From assembly GCA_002633005.1 (NCBI GenBank), contig NMRA01000701.1, positions 14,053 through 78,052 on the forward strand: a DNA stretch of 64,000 nt, given 5' to 3'. Position 1 is the first letter of the stretch, and the number at the start of each line of letters is the position of its first letter. Position numbers and translations under genes: made by a program. Under the pieces are notes generated by a model, which saw nothing but the letters and a program-made list of their open reading frames with translations, was not told the DNA's origin and searched no databases. The DNA comes from Phoronis australis (lineage: Eukaryota; Phoronida; Phoronidae). Below are positions 25,291 through 45,754 of the stretch, one piece after another.

Positions 25291-25364
25291 ATATGGCGGT
25301 GATCTCATGCTGACTACTTGATTGGTACTGAACCCAATTCACTTCACTCTTGGCTCAATGCTAC

Positions 25365-26093
25365 CTAGTCATTGTGGAAAGTGTTTCCACATTTTGTTAC
25401 ATCTTTGTTTTGTAAAATCAGAAAACTGTGCAATCGTTTTTATTGTTTTTTATATTCTATTTTGTAAAAAGTGCTGTTTCTGTGTCATTATTTTTGCATT
25501 TTGCATATTTCGTGGTGTTTGGATGCGGTAGTTGAAAATTTGTCATGTTGAAATAATTACAAAGAAAAGTTGTAATGATTTGATATATCTTTAAATTTAT
25601 TTGAGATTTACTGATATATTTGTCTTGTGTCTTGGTGGACAGGATTTTTGAATGTCCTGGATTTTCAAACCGTTGGATACTATTGTTGGAGGCCTGGCGT
25701 CTTTGTGCAACGCCTACTGTAACTTAGCTGGGCTGGGAGCATGCGCGGACTGCGGAGCATGCGCGACTGATGTTGGTAGCCATATACATTCTCTAAGGAA
25801 CTCATATTATTAGCGAACATTGCGGGTGTTTAGGACTCATTTACTCCAAAATTTCAGTACTCCGTGTAACCGTTGAGTTCAGTGGTTATGTATGCCTGGT
25901 TAGTGTTGGACTTGTTAAGTCGCATGCTTACTCGGCAAACGCCAACAAGATCTAACGTAACTCTGGCGTGATCGTATATGATTCCGTTGGCTTCGCAAGA
26001 TCTGGGGACCCGTTCCAAGAAAACTGACTTAGCTAAGACAAATCTTAAATTTCATCCAATTCTAAGATGAAAGTCCGTTTCAAGAAATTGAAT
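25365..26093 (+). repeat. Direct duplication, left copy
   Basis: This 729-bp segment is nearly identical to 26095-26807 and is separated from it by one N at 26094. Differences are scattered substitutions and small indels. It lies just downstream of the last SPRY exon. See the finding on unmerged haplotypes. Confidence 0.9.
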
Positions 26094-26094
26094 N

Positions 26095-26807
26095 CTAGTC
26101 ATTGTGGAAAGTGTTTCCACATTTTGTTACATCTTTGTTTTGTAAAATCAGAAAACTGTGCAATCGTTTTTATTGTTTTTTATATTCTATTTTGTAAAAA
26201 GGGCTGTTTCTGTGTCATTATTTTTGCATTTTGCATATTTCGTGGTGTTTGGATGCGGTAGTTGAAAATTTGTCTTGTTGATTATAATTACAAAGAAAAG
26301 TTGTAATGATTTGATATATCTTTAAATTTATTTGAGATTTACTGATATATTTGTTTTGTGTCTTGGTGGACAGGATTTTTGAATGTCCTGGATTTTCAAA
26401 CCGTTGGATACTATTGTTGGAGGCCTGGCGTCTTTGTGCAACGCCTACTGTAACTTAGCTGGGCTGGGAGCATGTGCGGACTGCGGAGCATGCGCGACTG
26501 ATGTTGGTAGCCATATACATTCTCATATTATTAGCGAACATTGCGGTTGTTTAGGACTCATTTACTCCAAAATTTCAGTTCTCCGTGTAACCGTGGTGGT
26601 TATGTATGCCTGGTTAGTGTTGGACTTGTTAAGTCGCATGCTTACTCGGCAAACGCCAACAAGATCTAACGTAACTCTGGCGTGATCGTGTATGATGCCG
26701 TCGGCTTCGCAAGATCTGGGGACCCGTTCCAAGAAAACTGACTTAGCTAAGACAAATCTTAAATTTCATCCAATTCTAAGATAAAAGTCCGTTTCAAGAA
26801 ATTGAAT
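26095..26807 (+). repeat. Direct duplication, right copy
   Basis: It starts CTAGTCATTGTGG immediately after the N and ends AAATTGAAT, exactly where the left copy stops. A 100-codon open frame here is broken in the left copy by an 11-bp indel, so no gene is called. Confidence 0.9.
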
Positions 26808-26948
26808 TTTAAGTTTGGCTTAACCTTTTCATTTGACTTAACTTTTAATTTTGACTATCTTAAGGGATGTGGAAGATTCAAAGTTTGAAGTTGAGACAAA
26901 TCTTGGTCGCAAGTCAAAAATGAAAAGTCGGTTTTTTGGAAGGGGTCC
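26720..26948. repeat. 229-bp MITE with GGACCC..GGGTCC ends
   Basis: The left end GGACCCGTTCCAAGAAAACT matches the reverse complement of the right end, GGACCCCTTCCAAAAAACCG; the arms are about 25 bp. There is no open frame. The left copy of the duplication carries only its first 80 bases before the N. Confidence 0.75.
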
Positions 26949-27640
26949 ATGTCCTCTCTCCGCGCTTGTCAGGTGACGGGTTGCCTGAAATTTCTGTGTG
27001 ACTGTACTAGTTGTGAATGTGATCGTTGGTCTGGTCTCAGAAGCATCGTGAATGTGGTGCAGTTGCTGCTATCAGACTTCGGGAGATCGGGACAACCATA
27101 GCAAACTGAATAGTTATCACTTGGAGAATCACAGCAAAGCGACTAGGCCACCAACGGTTTGATGTCCGTGGAAATGGGGATTGCGTAAGTGTAGGCGCGT
27201 TTTGATGATGCGTGAGTGCTTCAACGCTTTACCGGTAGGCTTGAATTTTCAAATCTAACTTGTGAATTCCGATATTTGTGTAGCACTCTTAACACAAAAC
27301 CATAACGTATTTTACCCCTGTATTAGGGAAATCGGAAAGGTATCATATATACTATATAATATAACCGCTTCCCGAACTGGCATATTTCTCCAAATTCTGG
27401 GTGCCAGTAAATCCTCATTTTGTTCAATATCTTGTAAAACCTACCGGGCCTACATTTAAGTTTAAAGACAAGTTCTCGGTCTCATACGCAAGTGTTTACG
27501 GTATCGCAGGGATATCATTGTGGCAGCCGAAAAAACGAAACACTTTCGCTTTTTATTTTATTGCTTTATATATGTTAAATTCTTTCATCTGCACCAAATG
27601 CAATCGTGCAGAATAATCGATTCCAAGCTTTTGACTGAGC
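26949..27640. other. Intergenic, nothing recognised
   Basis: Short spacer between the duplicated block and the tubulin 3' end. No coding sequence, RNA gene or repeat was recognised. Confidence 0.6.
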
Positions 27641-27644
27641 ACAA

Positions 27645-27650
27645 TTTATT
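27645..27650 (-). terminator. Tubulin poly(A) signal AATAAA
   Basis: AATAAA on the minus strand, about 73 bases past the tubulin stop codon; canonical hexamer at a plausible distance. Confidence 0.75.
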
Positions 27651-27722
27651 ACATGTACCTGATCTAAACGTTAAAGAGTGACTTAAGGCACCTTTTGGAA
27701 GCCCTGTTTTTGCAACACGTAC

Positions 27723-36218
<8,496 letters not shown>

Positions 36219-36299
36219 ATTCGTGGCGAACGTTGACTCTCACAGACTGACTGTTAACGTCAAGGCGAGTGTGACTGGATAACATCGATTTCCATCCAA

Positions 36300-36307
36300 C
36301 TTTTATA
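36300..36307 (-). promoter_or_regulatory. Tubulin TATA box
   Basis: TATAAAAG on the minus strand, about 80 bases before the start codon. A start site about 28 bases downstream would fall near TCCAGTCAC at about 36272, giving a leader of about 55 bases. Confidence 0.75.
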
Positions 36308-36352
36308 CACATTTAGAGGGTTAGTCATGCTGGCAACTGTTGTGGCTGTCTG

Positions 36353-36357
36353 ATTGG
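36353..36357 (-). promoter_or_regulatory. Tubulin CCAAT box
   Basis: CCAAT on the minus strand in the context GAACCAATCA, about 46 bases upstream of the TATA box, a usual distance for an NF-Y-type site. Confidence 0.55.
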
Positions 36358-36836
36358 TTCGTCTTTCATCGAACGATGATTCTTGATTGAGCATATGGCC
36401 AAATACTCCGTTCAACTATACTGTAATTTCCCCGCTGCAACCTCTTGCTGCATAGCATACTACGCGAATGCCCGTAAGGTGCACTTTAGGTTTCTGTAGT
36501 GGTAATAAAAAATCCATTGTACAGTCAAGAGAAAATATTGCCACATGCAATTGCTTTTGGATGCCGACCAATTTCTCAGTCACGAGTTTTCGTTTTTGCA
36601 ATGTAAAGCCGCTTGCATCGCCATCTTTGATGACGATTCTTTCGGTTCAAGACCCAGTTGCATGAAAGTAGTACGTCGAATAGCAACAATGACGTCGCAT
36701 CATGCGTCACGTTGTTGTTGTTGAACAATGCACCTGACGTCATGCAACACTCAAACTTATCCAGCGGATAACTTTTGACGCTTTATGCAACTCCGTCCTC
36801 ATGTTATTCCCTTGAACTCTTTGTTTTTTTTTTTTG

Positions 36837-37060
36837 AAGGGACACGATCAGTTGTGCAGCCAAAATCTCATTTTTGGGGTTATTGTTGGATCGTATAGAG
36901 TTCTTGAATGTTATCAGCTTTGACCAGAGCTATAAAGCAACACAGCTACCGTGTTTTTACAAACCGACAGTCTCGCAGTTGTCAGCAGACGATCCACGAA
37001 ATCAATACCGGTGTCTTTACCACTGAAATTTGCGCTAAATATTGTCTGCTCTTATAGTGT
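36837..37060 (+). repeat. AGAGCTATAAA dispersed repeat
   Basis: Same order of blocks as 17185-17410: GAGTTCTTGAATGTTATCAG, CTTTGACCAGAGCTATAAAG, then GTGTCTTTACCACTGAAATT. Non-coding. Confidence 0.55.
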
Positions 37061-40000
37061 GCGATTTGACACAGCGACACAGCTTTCTACTATCAGAGCA
37101 AGTGGGTTCGATTCCTGCTAATTTCTGTAAAACAGTAATTTTCTCGCCGAGAGTATTCTTGTAATACGATTAGTTAACGTGTCAAATAAAATCTGGCAAA
37201 ACTTAATTTTAATTGCCTCAAATTCTATTCATTTGCTGCTGAACCGGTGGTGCGATATTGGGGGTGGGCCTTCAGCGTCATGAAATACAGCGTCACCTAT
37301 TGAGCATTTTCATTTTCGCATAATTCTTCAATCAACTATTCATCTTCCCGACTAGTTTGCATACAAGTCAAAACAAATCATCTAAACTGGTTTCACATCG
37401 TGTAAGCTTCTAGTATTTCATACCAACAAACCGAAATCCATGAGCAAGTTTTGCTTCGACTAAACTATAGTCGTCTCTCGAAAGATGTCGCCTTAAGCAA
37501 GGGGCTCGTGCGCGGGTCCTGAGCGTACTGTTTTAGAGTCGACGACAGATTTTTCTTTGTTACAAATAACGGAGAATTATGCAAAGCAACTGACGTTCAT
37601 TAGGTTGTTTTCCACATAAACTACTGTAACGGGCTGGGCGAGTGTCGATTGACACCAACATTTTGTATGCCACCGCTGTCATTAGGTCTACTTGTTGTCA
37701 GTATTCACGACGAGGTGGTCCACAACAACTACAGCAGGGGCAGAATGCGAGATCCTCCGATCTCGTGAAGCTGTCTGAGGGCTTCGCCCTCATCTACTCT
37801 ACTCGCGAGGTGACAAGCAGACCTACCCCTGTACCCGGGCGGGTGTGAAATCTCGACATCTATGTGAGATTAACAAACAACGGCTCCTAGCTGTATTTTG
37901 ACATTAGTACATTGTACTATAGCTAACTGTCTAAATTTTTCCATAAAATGTTTACTTTACGGTGATTTGTTGTTTTAAACCACTATATAGTCTAGTTGCC
38001 AGCCCAATAGCCCCCAAAGTGAACCGTGCAATGTTGATTAGTGTAAAGCATTTTTGTTGAAATATATTAAATTTGATCAGGAGAACAAAATTAGCTTGCA
38101 AATAAAGATGGTGGATGCCGCCATTTTGAATTTCGGCCCACTTTGTTTTTTTTTTAATTTGATGACTTACAAGGTTATGTAATACATTGTTTGCACCATT
38201 TCCTGTGATGGAGAGTCCATTTATGATGTTTTATTAACGTGGGGCATTTTCTAGGTCAAACCAGAAATCAAAGATCGAAACTGCTTATCAGCCTTCGGGT
38301 ATTTAGTTTTTAATCTCGTTTATTTTTCACTTTTATCATTAATCACTTCAAGATATATTTTCAAAATGCTGATAATTGCGCACTACAGTGTACCAAACAT
38401 TTTGTTCAAGAGTTTCATGAGGGTTGTAGAGAAAGCATCGGAAGTGGAAATGCTCATCTGCTCAGTAACTACTGGAGCGACAAGTTTTGTTACTGCCCAC
38501 TCTTTCGAAGGTCCACTACTCCGAAAAAGACTGCAACTCCAAGTGCCCACTTCTCCGAAACAAACCACTATTCCGAAGAAACCTGCGCCTCTCCCAAATA
38601 TATATATCCTTCGAAGTTTATATTGAAGTTTATCTTGTATGGAGCACCTTCCTGATAATGTCTAGACATGTCTACTCAAAGTTTTGCACTGCTGTCGACA
38701 CTCCGATGAAAAGACTGCCGTACCAGCTGACCAACTCGAAGAACAGGCATACGGTACATATATGTCAAAAGAATATGGTTCTGGGATTATAAAGGGCATT
38801 TTAACTAGAGCCGAGCAAGTGGCCGTGCTGGTGTATATTTTCAGTGGGTGTGCCCACCTTGATACTGCCATGGAGAACATATGTCATGTGGAATGGAGGT
38901 GACGATGAGCAGAAGCCACGTAGGGGAGTGACAGGAAAAGACGAAGCACAAGAAGGAAGGAGTGGACCTGGATGAGGACGACTAGAGAAAGATTGCGGAC
39001 GAGATAGAGAAGCAATGACATCCGATCACTGACCAACCACCATATTTCCATAACATCAGCAATGATCGAGTAGTTCAAAACTAGCTGACCACTGGGCTTG
39101 AGCAGAGCAGTCAGATCTTTAGTTTCTGTAAGCAGTGAATGTTATCAAGCCATTTAAAAAAAGTCGAAATGCTAGAGTTGCTGAAGAAGCCTGTCCCATC
39201 AGGAAGGCCATCTATGGCGTTGAGGCGCTATTTAGTTACCTGTTAGTTATAGGACAGCAATGCAACATTAACACAGGTGATGTACTTCAGTATAAATGTA
39301 CTAAGTCCCCTCCCTACGACCCTGGTCGACAAATACGACAGTCTGGCTAATGGTGACAAACCACTGATTCTGGTCAAATATCTCCGCGTATGTCCCAAAT
39401 CATTCTGCTCCAGGATTGGTGTTGATCGCTGTTGTTCAGTTTCTGTACCAGGTCGTCTGGACTGTTTACGAAAGTGTATGAGATTTAGGTACAGCCATGG
39501 CACTCTACTGGACCCTATTCTCCCACTTGTATAAAGATATTCGTTTTGAAAGGTATGATCATAAAGATAGCAACACAAAGGATTGTGAGACCATAACATG
39601 CGGAAAAGTTAAGGAAGCCCTGCTTACCCCAAACATCACTCTTTTGCCGAGAAACGTTTCTAAATAACGCGATTTTAATAAACGTCTGTATGTATCAGCT
39701 TCTATACAACATCGAGCGGGTCAACTTGACAGAGACACTGTGTAGATAGACATGCTGAAGCAGGCGTTATATAGGTAAACGTTGAAAGTGGTGGAAGAAG
39801 GCGCCCACACTATCAAAATCCACAATGACAACTGATGTCTCCGTGCTCTTGGTTTATGGGACATCATAGATGCCAGTTGACGCCAAGATTCAAATGAAGA
39901 AGTGGAATGGTATTCCATAACGGAACAGTTCAGAGATTTGGCCTCAACAGGTGCAGCCAATATTCGAGGTCAGAAGACGTGAGTGTACAGGACAGAGAAA

Positions 40001-40313
40001 ACTTCTTGGTTTGAACGAGCTGTCAGAGACAATGTCTGTGTTTCAACACAGACAATAAAGAGCCAAGAACCTCTTTCTGAATAGACACGAAGGTGTCAAG
40101 TTAAACTTTTCCGTTTCGTGGTCCAGTATCTGGCAGCTATTGTTTACGAACACCGACAGAGGGGGATCAGTTATTCATCAATTCCAAGTAGAATAAGCCA
40201 GGCGGCAGTGTCATAGTTTTTACATTATCACCTGGATGAATGATATTGCCCATCGTATTCTACATTTATGTAGCCTGTAGGGACTATAAGTGCGTACACA
40301 TATCCCTGTTCAC

Positions 40314-40432
40314 GAGGAGGTAGCGTGGCCTAGTGGGATAAGTGTCCATCCTTTACTCAAGGCTGTGGGTTCGAGTAACACTGGGGCACACTGCTGGACT
40401 TTTGAGTCAGGTATCTAGTTTTTCATCCCGGT
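40314..40432 (+). repeat. tRNA-derived SINE, copy C
   Basis: It contains TAGCGTGGCCTAGTGGGATA (A-box region) and GTGGGTTCGAGTAACACT (B box near 40366-40382), followed by GGGGCACACTGCTGGACTTT, matching copies A and B read in reverse. The tRNA fold is degraded, so it is a SINE and not a tRNA gene. Confidence 0.8.
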
Positions 40433-41933
40433 TTCAACTTATAAAGCATAAAAATGTTTCCAAGTGATCAGTGCGATGGGGCTACGTCCTGCACACGTCT
40501 GATACAACAATATTGCAAACTTTAGTTATTGGGGTGTTGAGAGGATATCAAATTTCAGTATTTACAGTGTAGCTACCCTCTGCTCTTGATGTAATGCAAT
40601 CACAGAAATGTTAAATTTGCATTTTCTATAAGTTCAAAAAGAGGTGGATTTTCCTTAATTGAATTCAACTCTGTCTTTGACCTCTTAGCTGACCTTGAGT
40701 TTGACCTTGAATGCATACAACAATAGCAGAAATGAACACTCCACCCCATAAAACATTGGAAAGGATACATTGCAGGATCATGTGGCAGAACGTGGAAATA
40801 TAGGCGAAATTCAAGATGGCAGAAGCTGCCATCTTGTATTATAAAAATGCTCAATTTTGTTCTCCTATGCATACATACAGTAAATGTCCAAAAGAAAACT
40901 TTACAGTAAAAAACATTGCAGTTTCAACTTTTTGGCACCTCCGCTAGACTACAGTGTACATGTATGTACGTTTGAAAACAAGACCTAACTATCCTCCCCT
41001 GTAGGCGTGTTATGTTCGCATTTTCGCTCAATCAGCCGTAATTTCTCAGGTGTCGTAGGCGCTTAATAACGGTGTTTCGACATTTTATCCTACGATTGTC
41101 ATGACATACAATTAAAAACTGGTTAAAAATTCTGCCTTCTTCTTACCTTGACAACATTTTTATTTGTGTGTTAAAAATAATTGATTTCAGCACTACCGTC
41201 TGCGCGAAATTTGTTTTAACTGAAAATCACACCACGGCCAATTAGGTCCCAACATAACTAAGACGAAGAAATTTGCGACCTCTAAGATAAATTCGTGATT
41301 GGTGTCTACAGCGAGTTATCATTAGCGTAATCACAACAAAGGATTTGATACTTTCTGATAATCTCGCATTCATGAGCAAAGGTCTTCATGTTCGCGGATA
41401 TCCTCAAAACAGATATCGGGTACGCCGAACAGCGCCATCTGTCAGCGGTAAAGCCCTTGCTCGAGTGGGGTCCTTTTGCGCAAACTTGATTGAGTGTCAT
41501 TTACATATAATTCAAGGCAAGAATATCATGATACATGGTTGGGTGAATGCGTTTCTTTGATTCGAGAGACTTTCCAAGTAACGGCCAATCAAAAAGTGGA
41601 CCAGAGTTTTGTTATTGTTTGAATAAATGAAAAGTTCGCCGTTTGATCGTCCACACTGGCATGCAGTGCAGTTGCGCCCAAGAGGGCACCACTTCAAGCT
41701 GGGTCAGGAATATCCTTACGACTGCATGGTTATACGTTCTCGAAAATATTCGAGTACTCCACAGTTTTGTGAGGAAGGGAAATTCATTGTAGGAGATGGC
41801 ATTACATGTAGTAATCGTACAAAACGTCACACAGAATGACGAACACTATCGAACGAGCTTTGTGCTAAGAGTGAACCACGTGACACACCCTTAAGATCCG
41901 TTGCTGGGATAATACCTTAACCTGCCTCCCGTT

Positions 41934-42075
41934 CAGTAACGCTAGGACCTAGCTTAAAAGCAAGACTTTGCGAGATTACGCGAGATATTGCCGTGTATTT
42001 CAAATAAGAGCACGTGACCTTAACTAGCTTTAAGCTAGGTCCTAGCGTAGGTCCTAGCGTCTACTGAACGCACGC
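41934..42075 (-). repeat. GCTAGGACCT-family MITE, copy 3 (reverse)
   Basis: The plus strand reads GCCTCCCGTTCAGTAACGCT at the left and TCTACTGAACGCACGC at the right, so the element is reversed relative to copies 1, 2 and 4. It carries a local repeat of CTAGGTCCTAGCG near its right end. Confidence 0.9.
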
Positions 42076-44639
42076 CCGCTGAGTGGTAGGTAAAGGAAGT
42101 TAACCGCGCGCGTTATATTGTCTGGAGCTAGTCGAGCTGAGTTGATGCAAAATTCATCTCTTGTGGCATGCTCATTTAAACGCTTGCTTACACATTGCCT
42201 GCCCTATCAGAAACACGGCCCCCAAATAATGGCACAAGCAGACCCAATCAATCTTTATGCAATGGTAGGGAAAGTGTGTTTATTTATTAGATACCATACA
42301 ATAGAATACAATTCATACTTCCTAATATAGTATATCTACACACCAGTCTGCAGTTCAGAAATTACATAATTGCTTATAATCTTCTTTTATCAGTTGCTAT
42401 AACAAGTACTAATGAATGGTTCAAACTATTCCATTTTAATGTGATAACCTATACTTGAAGTTCCTTATTGAATACCTTGAAAACGTCCCTAAAATTTTAT
42501 CAAATTAATCGAAAGTCGAGTACAACGAAAATGACATTCGTCTTTCAGATCACGAAGCTCACAAACAACCTGTCCTACAAGGGGCCCTAAATGTCTTTCC
42601 AGTACTTTGCGTCATTGTGACTAAAACACGCCAGTCTTCAATATGAAATCTTTATATATTTAACCTAATTATTAACTTCATACTTGAATAACTGTTTCCT
42701 GTTGTTATTTCAATTCCATTTTTAAATTCAATCAACAGTACCGCCATTTCTTATACAGGCTGACGATTTTGCAGATGCGTACGCATCCCAGAGCGTAACT
42801 TTGTGGAATACCAGTCATCCAACTCGGAATCCAGGCATTGTCACGCAGGCAATAGACTGCCCATTGAGCTGGCATTTGTATTTGGATAAATGATACATGT
42901 TTACTGTCAGTGTCTACACTTGTCTATGATAAACTGAACACCTGGATGCTTGAAATATCACCGTAAAATAAGAGGTGAAGAGCTATTCGGATCGTTCATC
43001 AATTTGCTGGCCAGCGCTGCTCTGGATGACCACTATCCCACAATTCCTTGTGAAAATGGCGTCTCTCGCTTATACGAAAAACGACTTCTTACCGAAACGC
43101 CAATTTCAAACACGACTCCGTAGAACAGCCTCAAACTTCGTAAACCAAAATTAGAACACCAAAGTTGAAATTATAAGTTCACCGTTCTCAACTGCTTTGT
43201 ATGTATCTATTTTAACAAGTTTATAAAGTTTAGTGTATTCTATTGTGTATTGATATTGGCCCTAGATTTCCCATTTTTCTGTAACGTACGTTTTGCTATG
43301 GTGGCTTTGAGGTCAACGATCTCTCTGAGTTCTTCATTGAGTCTTCATAAGCTTTATATATTTTGAGTTGTATTTGTTAAACGTACTGTTACTTTTACTA
43401 CACAACTGAATAATGAAGTAGAACAAAGTGGACAATAAAATAAAGCCGACAATCATGTACAAGTACATGTATGAATGTGCACGGACGATTCAAAACGTGA
43501 GACCTACAGCCACACAAATTTACATCTCGCAGCAGAAAGAGGTTCGACGGCTGCAAACACACTCCTGTTGTGGAGCTTCTTTCTGCACGGCACCGGGCAG
43601 CCAACGTATGAGAAAGTTTCGTTATTGGATAACCAACGTGTGCGTACCGCAAACAGCAGTCAATTATTTAAAAACAATTCTCAATTCAAAGCGATAGCTT
43701 CAATCAACACACGGAACGGTTCGCCGCTCTAGAAAAATGTGCTTGAAAGAACAGAACAACAGCACGAATGAAATTTTTCTGAAGAAGGTTGTTTGCTGGT
43801 AATTGAAGAATGGGCACCTATCCTATGGCTGTGAAAGGTTGAAAGGCTACGCGTTCACAAAATTAAATCATCCCTAAACTCTTTCACTGAAAAGTTGTGA
43901 AGCGAGCGAATGAAGATTGCCGCTGAGTCATAAACTGCACTCGCACCTCGAAAACAAACTAAGAATACTGCTGATAGCACCAAATTTGTTTAACAAGCAC
44001 AATGCTACATCATACTTTGTCCTCCCAAATCACCAACATCGAACATTTGTCGCTGACCCTCGTTGAAAAATGTAAAAAAACGCAACATCACCCGGTACTA
44101 TACTGTCCCTCGTGGTGTAACGTGACCCCTGGTAAAGCTTCAGCAAAAAATTGACATAGAATCTCGCGATAACAATGGAAACAATAGATGCCGTTGTTAT
44201 TTCATTTTTGCTGCTATGTATATGCTAGAACGTTGCAATTGAGCTGTTCTGTTATGTCAAGTTTGTAGCCCGTCCAAAGAAAACACCGTAAACAGGGAAA
44301 TGGTATTTGATTGGCCCATGACGACTTCCTGCTTATGTAGCCGTCACAAAGCAGTTATGGGTATTAAACATACCTCTTACCCTTCTTTAGCCTTTTGAGG
44401 AAACTAACGTTCCCGATGACGGCTGTGAAATAGGTAACTCACATTTTTGTATCGCAAAACAATAGCTCATGTGCGAGTGAGAGCTCTCCACTTGAGTTTG
44501 CACTTTTTTGATTTTGAATTGAGTTTGTCAAAAAACGAGCTCCTAGAGACGCGAACGGTACGCTCTTACATTGTGAAATTCCATCGCAATCTCACTCGCA
44601 TATCGTACACTGTTACAGAGGTAGTTATTTATGTAGGAC

Positions 44640-45430
44640 CATAGGCAAATGTCTAAATTTGGCTAACATTATATCGCAGAAATAGCTGATCGAATTTTTA
44701 CGAAATTTTCAGTCAGATACTGCGATTAAGTGTGCTGTGTTATGTACTGTTCCCCAAAAAACTATTGGGCAAATTTCGATCAATGTTAGATAATTGTATT
44801 GAATTTGATTGGTGGTGTTAGTGAGAAAAGCGTTGCAATGTGAAACCTGGTGGAGTGTTAAGGCGAGTGCACCTCCTTTACACAACACCACACAGAGAAG
44901 TGACGAAAGAAAAATCTCTCCATGGTCCGTTAATGTCCCATAATTCAGGATTTGAAAGTTTTTGCTTAATGAGGATCTTTCTATTTAAGGTTATGTAGAA
45001 CCCTAGAAAAACTGTCCAAATTTGCCAAATATCGGATTATAATATCTGAGAAATGAAACTTTCAGATACTATGCTTTATTTTTTTTTAAAATGTTCCATT
45101 TTTGCATGATGAGAGGCTGTTCAGGATAGGACTTTTATTGCGAACGAATATTTCAGAAAATTGTCAACAGCGTTTTTGAGATCTCATCTTGAAGATTTAT
45201 TTAACAATCATATTATCGATGTCACTCTTTGCCAATCATGCACCTTTTTTTGCTAATTTCTACAAAAGACACGGTAACCTGACCCAATTACTGGAACATT
45301 GGTAAAAAGTCAAAAATTACATTCTACAAGCTTGGGAGAAAATACATTCTTTTACCGAGTTAAGACCTATAGTTTTGCAGATCTCCGAGGCTAAATACGC
45401 GTACTTGTCAATACGGTCTTAAGTATTACC
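44640..45430 (+). repeat. Dispersed repeat shared with 2.4-2.8 kb
   Basis: Contains CAGAAATAGCTGATCGAATT, AGATACTATGCTTTAT, CAGAAAATTGTCAACAGCG and GAGAAAATACATTCT in the same order as 2370-2840. Diverged, non-coding. Confidence 0.55.
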
Positions 45431-45754
45431 TTATTAGGAATTCAGTGATGTATGGGAATGTAGAACTAGTGTAGATCTTGTTGGCGATATTTTTGCCGTT
45501 CCTTTAAAATGAGTCCTTGGTGACTCTATAATCCCGTTCATGTGATAGAGTCATTGCTGAAGTTTTCACTCTAGTGAACATATAGTCAATAATTTCACAA
45601 TTTTGCGCTCTTGATCTAAAATTTCATGATTCCGGAAACCGAATCTGCAAAACAGACTCGTCTGAAAAAGTTTTCTGTGTTGTTACTGTTTCTACGTGCA
45701 CATTTATTATTTTTATAATCGTTTTATTGTTGTTGCAATTACTGGAGCTCTGCA

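Larger units (their letters stand above)
36420..45740. other. 9-kb region without a recognised gene
   Basis: Frames of up to 118 codons show no domain, splice logic or conservation between repeat copies. It holds an AGAGCTATAAA repeat at 36837-37060, a tRNA-derived SINE at 40314-40432, a GCTAGGACCT-family MITE at 41934-42075, and a dispersed repeat at about 44640-45430 shared with 2370-2840. An open stretch after a CTTATACAG site at about 42760-42892 could be an orphan exon but was not called. Confidence 0.5.

Noticed and set aside
26383-26685. 100-codon open frame in the duplicated block
   Set aside because: The near-identical left copy (25652 onward) breaks this frame with an 11-bp indel, and it has no domain.
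37080-37130. GTGGGTTCGATTCCTGC, a good B box and T-arm
   Set aside because: No matching A box, anticodon arm or acceptor stem at the right distance.
38366-39600. Cluster of 60-118-codon overlapping frames
   Set aside because: No recognisable transposase or host domain and no consistent splice structure; possibly an old element I cannot identify.
42760-42892. 44-codon open stretch after a CTTATACAG acceptor-like site, ending in TGA
   Set aside because: No domain, no partner exon and no supporting donor upstream; could be chance.
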